Source: DATFLL01 sp035267785 (GTDB taxonomy: Bacteria > Pseudomonadota > Gammaproteobacteria > DATFLL01). From it: a stretch of DNA of 55,433 nucleotides. The notes beneath the pieces were generated by a model. The model saw only the letters and a list, made by a program, of their open reading frames with translations. It did not search any database and was not told the DNA's origin. Below, piece after piece: positions 8,982 through 17,183 of the stretch. Position 1 is the first letter of the stretch; every line of letters begins with the position of its first letter. The position numbers and the translations under genes were made by a program. The stretch spans positions 1 to 55,433 of the forward strand of contig DATFLL010000013.1 of assembly GCA_035267785.1 (NCBI GenBank). Reading direction: 5' to 3'.

Positions 8982-9671
8982 GTGAGCAACAAGATACTGA
9001 TAGTCGATGACGAGCAGGCGATTCGGGAGATGGTGAGTTTCGCTCTGACTCGAGCCGGATTCGAGGTCCTGGAGGCGGCCGATGCCCAGCAGGCCCAGAC
9101 CGTCGTGGCCGACGAGCTGCCCGATCTGCTGCTGCTGGACTGGATGATGCCCGGGGTCAGCGGTCTCGATCTCGCGCGGCGGCTCAAGCGCGAGGAGCTG
9201 ACGCGTGACCTGCCCATCATCATGCTCACCGCGCGCGGCGAGGAGGAGGAGAAAATCCGTGGCCTGGAAGTCGGTGCCGACGATTACGTCACCAAGCCGT
9301 TTTCCCCACGCGAGTTGGTGGCCCGTATCAAGGCTGTCATGCGCCGGGCCAATCCGCAGAGCGGTGAGGAGATTATCGAGTTCGACGGTCTGAAGATCGA
9401 CCCCGCGGGTCATCGCGTCACCGCCATGGGCCGCGCGCTGGAGATGGGCCCCACCGAATTTCGCCTCCTGCACTTTTTTGTCACGCATCCCGACCGGGTC
9501 TACAGCCGAAGCCAACTGTTGGATCGCGTCTGGGGCGGAAACGTGTATATTGAGGAGCGCACCATCGACGTGCATATTCGGCGCTTGCGCAAAGCCTTGT
9601 CGCCGGAAGGCCACGACCGCTTCGTGCAGACGGTCCGCGGCGCCGGCTATCGATTTTCCAAACAGGTATAA
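8982..9671 (+). CDS. phoB: Phosphate regulon response regulator PhoB
   Basis: A 229-residue OmpR/PhoB-type regulator, the usual length. The receiver domain has the acidic pair in IVDDEQ, the phosphoacceptor Asp53 in LLLDWMMPG, and the switch Thr and Lys in MLTARGEEE and DDYVTKPF. The C-terminal winged helix contains MGPTEFRLLHFF, SRSQLLDRVWG and the closing VRGAGYRFSK. The start is GTG at 8982. PhoB is phosphorylated by PhoR under phosphate limitation and binds tandem 11-base Pho repeats, which are visible in front of this gene and of the porin. Six bases separate it from phoR. Confidence 0.97.
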   Translation: MSNKILIVDDEQAIREMVSFALTRAGFEVLEAADAQQAQTVVADELPDLLLLDWMMPGVSGLDLARRLKREELTRDLPIIMLTARGEEEEKIRGLEVGADDYVTKPFSPRELVARIKAVMRRANPQSGEEIIEFDGLKIDPAGHRVTAMGRALEMGPTEFRLLHFFVTHPDRVYSRSQLLDRVWGGNVYIEERTIDVHIRRLRKALSPEGHDRFVQTVRGAGYRFSKQV

Positions 9672-9677
9672 CAATCG

Positions 9678-11009
9678 TTGGCATATTGGCCCTCCGAACT
9701 CGCCCGCATCTTCTGGCTGTCTCTGCTCGGTGTCTTCGTTGGGCTGATAGTCGGGCACGTGACCCTCGTCTTGCTTTTGGTTACGGCTGGTTATCTGGCG
9801 TGGTACGTGGTCAATCTCGTGCGCCTGGAACGCTGGCTGCGCAAGGGCAAGACGTACCGGCCGCCGGATTCCTGGGGCCTGTGGGGCGAGGTGTTCAACG
9901 GCATCCAGCGCCTGCAAAAGAGCAGCCGCAAGCGTAAGAAGCGCCTCGTCAATCTGCTCAACCGCTTCCGTGAGTCCACCAACGCCATGCCGGACGGCGC
10001 GGTGGTCCTGACGCCCGAGGGCGAAATCGAGTGGTGGAACGATGCGGCCGAGGAAATGTTCGGACTGCGTTATCCCAAGGACGTCGGCCTGCGAATCACG
10101 AACCTCGTGCGCCATCCGGCCTTCATCGACTACGTGGCGCGGGGCGATTACAGCGCCAGTGTGGAGATCCCCTCGCCCACCGACGAAGAGCGCAGCCTGG
10201 CCCTGTATATCGTCGCCTACGGGAACAATCAACAGTTGTTGATGGCTCGCGATATCACACTCATGCGTCGACTGGAGCAGATGCGGGCCGACTTCGTTGC
10301 CAACGTCTCCCACGAGCTGCGCACGCCCCTGACGGTCATCAACGGTTTTCTGGAGACGCTCGGTGAAGGCGACGACGAAACCGCCGATCAGTGGCGCCGC
10401 TCGCTGCAGCTTATGCAGCAGCAGGCGCTGCGTATGCAGAACATCGTCGAGGATCTGCTGCTGCTCTCGCGTCTGGAATACGGCCGCGAGAAGCTGCCGG
10501 ACGAGCCTGTTGCGGTGCCCGAGATGCTCAGTTCGCTGCGCGAGGAGGCGACCCTGCTCAGCGGCGACAAGCAGCATGTGTTTGAAATGGAGGCCGACCC
10601 CGAGTTGTACCTGCGCGGTCACAGCAAGGAGTTGGAAAGCGCATTCGCCAATCTCGTCTCCAACGCGGTGCGCTACACGCCGGCCGAGGGGCGCATCCGC
10701 ATTCGTTGGTACGAGGACGGCGACGGCGCGCATTTCGAGGTGAGCGATACCGGCGTGGGCATTCCCAGGGAGCACCTGCCGCGTTTGACCGAACGTTTCT
10801 ACCGCGTCGACGTCGCCCGCTCGCGCGAGCAGGGAGGTACCGGCCTGGGCCTGGCCATCGTCAAGCACGTGCTCAAGCGCCACCAGGCCGAGCTGTACGT
10901 CGACAGCGAAGTCGGCAAGGGCAGCACTTTCCGCTGTGATTTTCCCGCCGAGGCCATCCTTCACCGCTCCAGTATCTATCGGCGTCGCCCCAGCGCTACC
11001 GCCCCCTAG
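9678..11009 (+). CDS. phoR: Phosphate regulon sensor histidine kinase PhoR
   Basis: A 443-residue membrane kinase starting at a TTG (9678) six bases after phoB. Two N-terminal hydrophobic helices without a large periplasmic loop, then a basic linker, are typical of PhoR. A PAS domain follows (AMPDGAVVLTPEGEIEWWN). The dimerisation domain carries the phosphoacceptor His212 in FVANVSHELRTPL. The ATPase domain has the N box LVSNAVRYTP, G1 DTGVGIP and G2 GGTGLGLAIVK. PhoR senses phosphate through the Pst/PhoU complex and sets the PhoB phosphorylation state. No pst genes are present in this window. Confidence 0.96.
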   Translation: MAYWPSELARIFWLSLLGVFVGLIVGHVTLVLLLVTAGYLAWYVVNLVRLERWLRKGKTYRPPDSWGLWGEVFNGIQRLQKSSRKRKKRLVNLLNRFRESTNAMPDGAVVLTPEGEIEWWNDAAEEMFGLRYPKDVGLRITNLVRHPAFIDYVARGDYSASVEIPSPTDEERSLALYIVAYGNNQQLLMARDITLMRRLEQMRADFVANVSHELRTPLTVINGFLETLGEGDDETADQWRRSLQLMQQQALRMQNIVEDLLLLSRLEYGREKLPDEPVAVPEMLSSLREEATLLSGDKQHVFEMEADPELYLRGHSKELESAFANLVSNAVRYTPAEGRIRIRWYEDGDGAHFEVSDTGVGIPREHLPRLTERFYRVDVARSREQGGTGLGLAIVKHVLKRHQAELYVDSEVGKGSTFRCDFPAEAILHRSSIYRRRPSATAP

Positions 11010-11079
11010 ACAACGTTCGATTCCATCCCGATCTTAGCTATCCCCATCGCCGGGCGTGCACCGAGCGCCTGGTGTCAGC

Positions 11080-11135
11080 GTTTCACTGAATCGTCATAAA
11101 CGTTACATCGGCGATTCACATTCTCCCGGTAATCT
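11080..11135 (+). promoter_or_regulatory. Tandem Pho boxes and -10 region before the porin
   Basis: Four heptamers with TCA or ACA cores sit at an exact 11-base period: GTTTCAC (11080), TCGTCAT (11091), GTTACAT (11102) and GATTCAC (11113). Each matches CTGTCAT at three to five of seven positions, and the central pair is best. A weak -10, TAATCT (11130-11135), lies ten bases beyond the last repeat. Two consecutive Pho boxes would make this a strong phosphate-starvation promoter. The porin start codon lies about 85 bases downstream. The call rests on spacing and cores rather than on perfect matches. Confidence 0.62.
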
Positions 11136-11218
11136 CTCCACGCTTCCAGCAATTGGCGGTGCATGGCGCCGTTGTCGGTCGCAACGCAGTTCATGAATTC
11201 AACGGGAGAATCAAGACA

Positions 11219-12289
11219 ATGATGAAGAAGACTCTTGTGGCGGTGGCTGTCGCGGGCGCGCTGAGCGTTCCGGCCGCGGCGAACGCCGCCGACGTCCTGG
11301 GCAAGAACCTGCAGATCTACGGCAAGGTTCACCTTTCGCTGGACTCGGTCGACAACGGCGCCGACAAGAACCTGAGCCTGGCGAGCAACTCCTCGCGCCT
11401 CGGTTTCAAGGGCCAGTACGACGTCAGCGACTCCCTTCAGGGCATCTGGCAGATTGAGAGCAAGGTCGTGTACGACAACGGTGGCAAGAGTGCCTTCGTG
11501 GGCCGCAATACCTTCGCGGGCCTGAAGGGTGGCTTCGGTACTATCGCGGCCGGCTACAAGGACACCCCGTTCAAGGACATTCGCGGCAAGTTCGATATCT
11601 TCGGCGACACCGTGGGCGATGCCCGCAACCTCGTCGGCACCAGCAGCAGCACCAGCACCAGCCTGGATATCCGCGCCAAAAACATGATCGAGTACTCCAG
11701 CCCGACGGTCGGCGGCCTGCAGTTCAACGGCATGTACTCGACCGCCTGGGACGCCCAGAGCGTCGCGGGTCAGGACAACAACGACTACAGCGCCATGAGC
11801 CTGAATCTCCTGTACCACACGGGCGACCTTGGCTTCTACGTGGGTTGGCAGAAGGCCAAGACCGGTCCTGCCGGCGACGACGTCAAGGGTACCCGCGTGG
11901 CGGCGACCTACGATGTGGGTGCGGCCCGGATCGGTGCCATGTACGAAAAGACAGACGGCGGTAACAACGACGCCGGGCGCATCAACCGTAGCGCCTATGG
12001 TGTCAATGTCGCCTTCGAGATGGACAGTGACAACAAGATCAAGCTGCAGTACGTCAAGGCGGGCGAGAGCGACCTGGCCGGCGGCAACGACGGCGGCAAG
12101 CAGTACTCCGTGGGTTGGGACCACAAGCTGGGCAAGGCCACATCGATGTACGTGATGTACAATAGCCTGAAAAACGATCCCAATGCCGTTTTCCGCATCA
12201 AGGGCGGTCACGATACGGACGTGTACACGCCGGCTGCTGCGGGCGACACGGTCAAGGCCTTCTCCGTGGGCTTCATCCAGAAGTTCTAA
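11219..12289 (+). CDS. Outer-membrane porin, probably phosphate-starvation induced
   Basis: A 356-residue Gram-negative porin. The start is the ATG at 11219, ten bases after GGGAG; a second ATG follows directly. The signal peptide MMKKTLVAVAVAGAL ends near ANAAD. The mature protein is a string of amphipathic beta strands, begins with the general-porin pattern LQIYGKVHLSLD, includes SRLGFKGQYDVSDSLQGIWQ and GRNTFAGLKGGFGTIAAG, and closes with the terminal Phe of KAFSVGFIQKF needed for outer-membrane insertion. It sits just after phoBR with Pho-like repeats upstream, so a role in phosphate or anion uptake (PhoE/OprP-like in function) is inferred, not shown by sequence. Confidence 0.9.
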   Translation: MMKKTLVAVAVAGALSVPAAANAADVLGKNLQIYGKVHLSLDSVDNGADKNLSLASNSSRLGFKGQYDVSDSLQGIWQIESKVVYDNGGKSAFVGRNTFAGLKGGFGTIAAGYKDTPFKDIRGKFDIFGDTVGDARNLVGTSSSTSTSLDIRAKNMIEYSSPTVGGLQFNGMYSTAWDAQSVAGQDNNDYSAMSLNLLYHTGDLGFYVGWQKAKTGPAGDDVKGTRVAATYDVGAARIGAMYEKTDGGNNDAGRINRSAYGVNVAFEMDSDNKIKLQYVKAGESDLAGGNDGGKQYSVGWDHKLGKATSMYVMYNSLKNDPNAVFRIKGGHDTDVYTPAAAGDTVKAFSVGFIQKF

Positions 12290-12306
12290 GGGGGGCCTTG
12301 CGCGAA

Positions 12307-12352
12307 ACGCCTCGGCTCGAGCCATGGAGGTCCGGGCCGGGGCGTCTCTTTG
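12307..12352 (+). terminator. Possible terminator after the porin
   Basis: The arms ACGCCTCGG (12307-12315) and CCGGGGCGT (12337-12345) can pair with one mismatch and are followed by CTCTTTG. The loop is long and the T run weak, so this is a tentative call. It would separate the porin from phoU. Confidence 0.35.
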
Positions 12353-12489
12353 CCTGGAGGTTTTGTACGGGGCAGGTTCGATCCGCCATACGGCGGGTGA
12401 GAGCAAAATTTGCCGCAGGCGGTAGGAACAAGGCTCGGAATGAGCGATACTAATGCGAGATTTGAAGTTCCGGCAGCGAGGGCGCGCCC

Positions 12490-13227
12490 ATGGATAAATT
12501 GAACATCGGTCATCATATTTCCCGCCAGTTCAACACCGAACTGGAGGACATTCGCAATCGCGTGCTGGCGATGGGCGGCCTGGTCGAGCAGCAGCTGGGC
12601 GATGCCGTCACCGCGCTGGTCGATATGGACAGCAAGCTGGCCGAGGTCGTCATCACGGGCGACTACAAGGTCAACGCGCTGGAGGTGGCGATAGACGAGG
12701 AGTGCACGCAGATCCTCGCGCGGCGTCAGCCGACCGCCAGCGACCTGCGTCTGGTTATCGCGGTCATCAAGACGATTACCGACCTGGAGCGCATCGGCGA
12801 TGAGGCGGAGCGTATCGGGCGTATGGCGCTGCACCTGACCGAGAACAACGCCAGCAGCAAGGCACTGACCGGCATCGGACATATGGGTGAGCTGGTCCGC
12901 GCGATGTTGCACTCGGCGCTGGACGCGTTTGCCCGCATGGAGCCCGAGGCGGCTGCCCGGACGGCGCGCGAAGACCTCAAGGTCGACAGCGAGTACGAGA
13001 GCGTGCTGCGCCAACTCATTACCTTTATGATGGAAGACCCGCGCTCTATTCCACATACGTTGGACATGCTCTGGTCGGCCCGCGCCCTGGAGCGTATCGG
13101 CGACCGTTCGCGCAACATTTGCGAGTACGTCATCTACCTGGTCAAGGGCAAGGATGTGCGCCATACCAGCATGGAACAGATGGAACAGGAAGCGCGCGGC
13201 GCCCACACGCCCCGCGGGGAGGCGTAA
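12490..13227 (+). CDS. phoU: Phosphate signalling protein PhoU
   Basis: A 245-residue helical protein, close to E. coli PhoU at 241. It contains the two repeated three-helix bundles of the family, each with metal-binding acidic motifs: DLERIGDEAERIGR in the first half and ALERIGDRSRNICEYV in the second. PhoU links the Pst transporter to PhoR and keeps the Pho response off when phosphate is plentiful. Usually phoU closes a pstSCAB operon; here it stands alone after a porin, about 200 bases downstream, with no pst gene in view. Immediately after its stop begins an island of heptamer repeats. Confidence 0.96.
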   Translation: MDKLNIGHHISRQFNTELEDIRNRVLAMGGLVEQQLGDAVTALVDMDSKLAEVVITGDYKVNALEVAIDEECTQILARRQPTASDLRLVIAVIKTITDLERIGDEAERIGRMALHLTENNASSKALTGIGHMGELVRAMLHSALDAFARMEPEAAARTAREDLKVDSEYESVLRQLITFMMEDPRSIPHTLDMLWSARALERIGDRSRNICEYVIYLVKGKDVRHTSMEQMEQEARGAHTPRGEA

Positions 13228-13230
13228 AGG

Positions 13231-13378
13231 GTGAGGTGTGAGGGGTAAGGCGCGGCCGCCCCTGCGGGGCGGAGTTTGCAGTTGGCAGTTGGCAGCAGGC
13301 AGACGTGGGGTGTGAGGTGTGAGGAGTAAGGCGTGAGGTAGGCGCTTTACTTGAAACTTGCACCTTGAAACTTGTAAC
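13231..13378. repeat. Intergenic island of heptanucleotide tandem repeats
   Basis: Several runs with an exact 7-base period fill most of the phoU-modC gap. GTGAGGT-type units occur at 13231-13251 and again at 13312-13339, both in the same order ending with GTAAGGC. CAGTTGG-type units are at 13279-13306. TTGAAAC/TTGCACC-type units are at 13351-13378. A GC-rich palindrome (GCCCCTGCGGGGC) lies between the runs. The arrangement resembles STRR repeats of cyanobacteria. The remaining bases to 13521 show no gene. Confidence 0.85.
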
Positions 13379-13521
13379 GCGCCGCGGTTAGTGTCGTCTC
13401 TGCTGCTGGGGTGTTTTTTCGCCATGTGGTCAACCGGCTTCGTTTGGGCATGGCGTGCGGCGCGACGCTGGTCTTTCTTGCCTGGGCCCTCGAAACTCGA
13501 TACTCGCCCCTGGCGTCGGCG

Positions 13522-14652
13522 TCAGCCGACCAGCGCGACGCTTTTGACTTGTGCGTACACTTCCCGCCCGGGCGCCAACGCCAGGCGCTCGCAGGACTTG
13601 CGTGTGATACGCGCCAGCAAGAACACATCTTCCTCCGAGCCAGCATCCGCGGCTCCCTTTCGCCCTTTTCGTAACAGCCGCAGCCGCACCGTGACCCGGG
13701 CCGGGTCCTCCTGACTGATCTCCGCGACCGTTGCGGGCAGCACGTTGAGAATGCTGCTCTGCGAGGTCGGTGCGAGCGTGATACTGACGTCCCGGGCGTG
13801 CACCGCCACGCGCACGCGATCCCCGAGCGCGCCGGGCTGTCGCGACACGGTCAGGCTCCCCCCGGCGAAGGCGAGCTCGGACAGGTGATAGGCGTCGTCG
13901 TGTCCGGCGATGCGGGCCTCGATCAGAGTCATGGCGCCTTCGCCGTGGGCGAGCGGATATTCCAGTCGCGACAGTAGGGGCATCAAGTCGCCGCTGGCCT
14001 GTACCCGTCCGGATTCGATCAGTACCAGGTGGTCGGCCAGGCGGCTGACCTCGTCGATGGCGTGGGTGACGTAGACCACCGGAATGTCCAGCGCGCGGCG
14101 CAGCTCGTCCAGGTAGGGCAGGATGTCCCGCTTGCGTGCGGCGTCGAGCGCGGCCAGCGGCTCGTCCATGAGCAGCAGGCGGGGCTGGGTGAGCAGGGCG
14201 CGTCCGATGGCGGCGCGCTGCTGCTCGCCTCCGGACAGCTGCGCCGGGTAGCGCTCGAGCAAACCGCTCAATCCCAGCAGCTCCACGATGTGTTCGAACC
14301 GTTCCTGCTGGCTATGCCGTGTGTCGATAGGGTGGGCACGCCGCCGGCCGTAATCCAGATTGGCGCGCACATTGAGGTGAGGAAACAGGCGCGTGTCCTG
14401 AAACACATAGCCCAGCGCCCGGCGATGCGGGGCGATGAACACCGAACGGGCGTCGTCTTGCCAGACCTCGGCGTCGAGGCGCAGGTGGCCGCGCGCCTCG
14501 GGCTCCAGTCCGGCAAGGCAGCGCAGCAGTGTGGTCTTGCCGCTGCCCGAGGGTCCGAACAGCGCGGTGACGCCCCGCGCGGGGATCGTCAGGTCCGCGA
14601 CCAGCTCGAAGTCCGCGCGCGCGAGGCGAAAGCTGGCGTCGAGTCCGTTCAT
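13522..14652 (-). CDS. modC: Molybdate ABC transporter ATP-binding protein ModC
   Basis: A 376-residue ABC ATPase with a C-terminal molybdate-binding MOP domain. The Walker A is GPSGSGKTT, the Q loop VFQDTRLFPHL, the signature LSGGEQQRAAIGRAL, the Walker B LLLMDEPLAALD, and the switch His is in YVTHAIDEV. The last 90 residues include the TOBE/MOP patterns of ModC (VHARDVSITL, SSILNVLPATV). The ATG at 14652 overlaps the modB stop by four bases (ATGA), implying translational coupling. It powers uptake of molybdate for molybdenum cofactor enzymes. Confidence 0.96.
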   Translation of the reverse strand: MNGLDASFRLARADFELVADLTIPARGVTALFGPSGSGKTTLLRCLAGLEPEARGHLRLDAEVWQDDARSVFIAPHRRALGYVFQDTRLFPHLNVRANLDYGRRRAHPIDTRHSQQERFEHIVELLGLSGLLERYPAQLSGGEQQRAAIGRALLTQPRLLLMDEPLAALDAARKRDILPYLDELRRALDIPVVYVTHAIDEVSRLADHLVLIESGRVQASGDLMPLLSRLEYPLAHGEGAMTLIEARIAGHDDAYHLSELAFAGGSLTVSRQPGALGDRVRVAVHARDVSITLAPTSQSSILNVLPATVAEISQEDPARVTVRLRLLRKGRKGAADAGSEEDVFLLARITRKSCERLALAPGREVYAQVKSVALVG

Positions 14653-15329
14653 CGGCCGAGGGCGGGGCGCCAGCGCCGGTTGAGTGAGTAGACCAGGAAC
14701 AGCACCACGAACGAGAAGGCCAGCAGGCCGGCCGACAGCAGGTGGGCCTGGGCGTATTCCAGGGACTCGACGTGGTCGTAGATCGCGATGGAGATGACCT
14801 GGGTCTTGCCGGGCACATTGCCGCCGATCATCAGCACCACGCCGAATTCGCCGACGGTGTGCGCAAAGCCCAGCGTGGCGCCGGTGATGAAACCGCCCCG
14901 GGCCAACGGCAGGACCACGGTGAAGAAACGATCCAGCGGTCCGGCGCGCAGCGTGGCCGCCGCCTCGAGCAGGGGATTGCCGATCGTCTCGAAGGTGTTC
15001 TGCAGCGGCTGGACGACGAAGGGCAGGGAGTACAGGACCGAGCCGATGACCAGCCCGGGAAAGGTGAACGCCAGCGCGCCGCCGGTCATCGCGCGCCATG
15101 GGCCGCCGACAATGCCGTCGGGGCCGAGTCCGATCAGCAGGTAGAAGCCCAGCACTGTCGGGGGCAGGACCAGGGGCAGGGCGATGACGGCCTCGATGGG
15201 CGTCTTCAGGCGTGAGCGCGTGCGCGCGAGCCACCAGGCCAGGGGTGTGCCCAACAGCAGCAGAATGACAGTTGTGACCGCGGCCAGCTCGAGCGTCAGC
15301 CACAGCGGCGTGAGGTCGAGGTCTTGCAT
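14649..15329 (-). CDS. modB: Molybdate ABC transporter permease ModB
   Basis: A 226-residue permease with about five transmembrane helices. The EAA cytoplasmic loop that contacts ModC is clear as AATLRAGPLDRFFTVVLPLARGG. The N-terminus MQDLDLTPLWLTLELA and the segment PLVLPPTVLGFYLL are typical of ModB. It overlaps modC by four bases and follows modA by 70 bases on the same strand, in the usual ABC order. Confidence 0.96.
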   Translation of the reverse strand: MQDLDLTPLWLTLELAAVTTVILLLLGTPLAWWLARTRSRLKTPIEAVIALPLVLPPTVLGFYLLIGLGPDGIVGGPWRAMTGGALAFTFPGLVIGSVLYSLPFVVQPLQNTFETIGNPLLEAAATLRAGPLDRFFTVVLPLARGGFITGATLGFAHTVGEFGVVLMIGGNVPGKTQVISIAIYDHVESLEYAQAHLLSAGLLAFSFVVLFLVYSLNRRWRPALGR

Positions 15330-15399
15330 GGCGATTTACCCTAGGCTGGCGAGTGGACCGGCGCAGTATAACAGCCGTCTGCCGGACATCGCGTCGGGA

Positions 15400-16206
15400 T
15401 CAGGGCGTCGGTTGACGTCTTTGGGCCTGCCTGTCACGCAGTGTCGGCACCCCATAGCCGTAGCGTTCGATGATGGTGCGGGCGGCCGCCGAGTGGAGAA
15501 AGTTGGCGAAGTCCGCGGCCGCGGGATTGGCTGCGGCATTTTTCAGGAGCACGGCCTGTTGTTCGATGCGCGGGTACAGTCGCTCGGGTACTATCCAGCG
15601 GCTGCCGCCCTGGGGGTGATGCGGATCGCTGATTTGAGACAGCGCGACGAAAGCCGCATCGACATTGCCGGTCACCGCGAACTGAAAGGTCTGGCCGACG
15701 TTCTCGCCGCGCACGAGGTCCTGGCGGTACCGCGACCACAGTCCCAGGCGCTGCAGAGCGGTGCGGGCGGCCGCGCCGTAGGGTGCAGTCTTCGGGTTGG
15801 CGATGGCCAGCCGGGCGATGCGGCCGTGTTTGAGGTTTCGGCCGTCCGTGTCGACCCGGCGCGGGTCCCGGCTCCACAGCACCAGCCGGCCGACCGCATA
15901 GGTGAAGCGGCTGTTTTGTACGATCAGTCCGGCCTGTTCGAGTTTGCGCGGGCGGCGCACGTCGGCGGCGAGGAACAGGTCGTAAGGCGCCCCGTGGCGG
16001 ATCTGCGCATACAGCTTGCCGGTCGAGCCGCTGCTGATGAGCACGCGTGCCTGGTGGTCGGCCATGAACCGCCTGGCCAATGCGCGGGAGGTCGACAGGA
16101 AGTTGGCGGCGACCGCGACATTGACTTCACGGTCATGGGCCGCAGCGGCCGGTGCGCCGAGCGCGATCCCGGCGGCAAGCATTAGAGCCAGTGATGTGCG
16201 GTCCAT
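15400..16206 (-). CDS. modA: Molybdate-binding periplasmic protein ModA
   Basis: A 268-residue substrate-binding protein. The signal peptide (MDRTSLALMLAAGIALG to AAAAHD) is followed by ModA landmarks: VNVAVAANF, FMADHQARVLISSGSTGKLYAQIRHGAPYD with oxyanion-binding Ser, FLAADVRRPRKLEQAG, and ANPKTAPYGAAA. The ATG at 16206 gives a compact signal peptide. A GTG at 16233 would overlap the argF stop (GTGA) and add nine residues, so coupled translation from argF is an alternative. ModA captures molybdate or tungstate for ModBC. Confidence 0.93.
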   Translation of the reverse strand: MDRTSLALMLAAGIALGAPAAAAHDREVNVAVAANFLSTSRALARRFMADHQARVLISSGSTGKLYAQIRHGAPYDLFLAADVRRPRKLEQAGLIVQNSRFTYAVGRLVLWSRDPRRVDTDGRNLKHGRIARLAIANPKTAPYGAAARTALQRLGLWSRYRQDLVRGENVGQTFQFAVTGNVDAAFVALSQISDPHHPQGGSRWIVPERLYPRIEQQAVLLKNAAANPAAADFANFLHSAAARTIIERYGYGVPTLRDRQAQRRQPTP

Positions 16207-16229
16207 GCGGGAAAACACCCGGCGGGGGC

Positions 16230-17150
16230 TCACGGCCTCGGCTGTCGGGCGTCCATCAGGAATTCGAGCAGGGCCTTCTGCGCGTGCAGGCGATTTTCGG
16301 CCTCTTCCCAGACGACGCTTTGCGGACCGTCGATGACTTCGGCGGCCACTTCTTCGCCGCGGTGGGCGGGCAGGCAGTGCATGAACAGGGCGTCATCGGA
16401 GGCGACCGCCATGACGGCCTCGGTGACCTGGTAGTCGGCGAAGGCCCGGGCGCGCCGATTCTGCTCCTCTTCCTGGCCCATGCTGGCCCAGACGTCGGTG
16501 ACGACCAGATCGGCGCCGGCCGCGGCCGTCGCTGCGCTGTCGGACGGCTCGACCGCGCTCCCGGCCGCCCGCACGATCGACGCATTGGGCTCATAACCCG
16601 AGGGGCAGGCCGTGCGCAGCGTGAAGCCGAACTGGCGGGCGGCATTGATATAGGAGTGACACATGTTGTTGCCATCGCCGATCCAGGCGACGGTTCGGCC
16701 CCGAATGGTGCCGCGGCGCTCGACATAGGTCTGGATATCGGCGAGCAGCTGACAGGGATGATAGAGATCGGTCAGGGCATTGATGACCGGCACGCGGGAA
16801 TGTGCGGCGAAGCGCTCGATCTTGTCGTGCTCGTACGTGCGGATCATGATCACGTCGACCATGCGCGAGAGCACGCGCGCGGTGTCTTCGATGGGCTCGC
16901 CCCGGCCGAGCTGCGTGTCGCGCGGCGAGAGGAAGATGGCGTGGCCGCCGAACTGGGCCATGCCGGTCTCGAACGACACGCGGGTGCGCGTCGAGGACTT
17001 CTCGAACACCATGCCCAGGACACGGTTCTTCAGCGGCTCGTAGATCTCTCCGGCGTGCTGCAGGCCCTTGAGCTCGATTGCGCGTGCAATCAACGCCTCG
17101 AGCTCGGCGGGGCTCAGGTCCAGCAGGGTCAGGAAGTGCCGTACAGTCAT
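16230..17150 (-). CDS. argF: Ornithine carbamoyltransferase, ArgF
   Basis: A 306-residue anabolic enzyme that joins ornithine and carbamoyl phosphate to give citrulline. The carbamoyl-phosphate site FEKSSTRTRVSFE, the HPCQ motif in DLYHPCQLLAD, and the ornithine site HCLPAHRGEEV are all intact. The start MTVRHFLTLLDLSP matches family N-termini. It lies 33 bases after argD and touches modA, so the string argD-argF-modABC may be one transcript. Confidence 0.96.
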   Translation of the reverse strand: MTVRHFLTLLDLSPAELEALIARAIELKGLQHAGEIYEPLKNRVLGMVFEKSSTRTRVSFETGMAQFGGHAIFLSPRDTQLGRGEPIEDTARVLSRMVDVIMIRTYEHDKIERFAAHSRVPVINALTDLYHPCQLLADIQTYVERRGTIRGRTVAWIGDGNNMCHSYINAARQFGFTLRTACPSGYEPNASIVRAAGSAVEPSDSAATAAAGADLVVTDVWASMGQEEEQNRRARAFADYQVTEAVMAVASDDALFMHCLPAHRGEEVAAEVIDGPQSVVWEEAENRLHAQKALLEFLMDARQPRP

Positions 17151-17183
17151 CGCATGATTGTCTCGCGCGGTGCGCCGTCGAGC

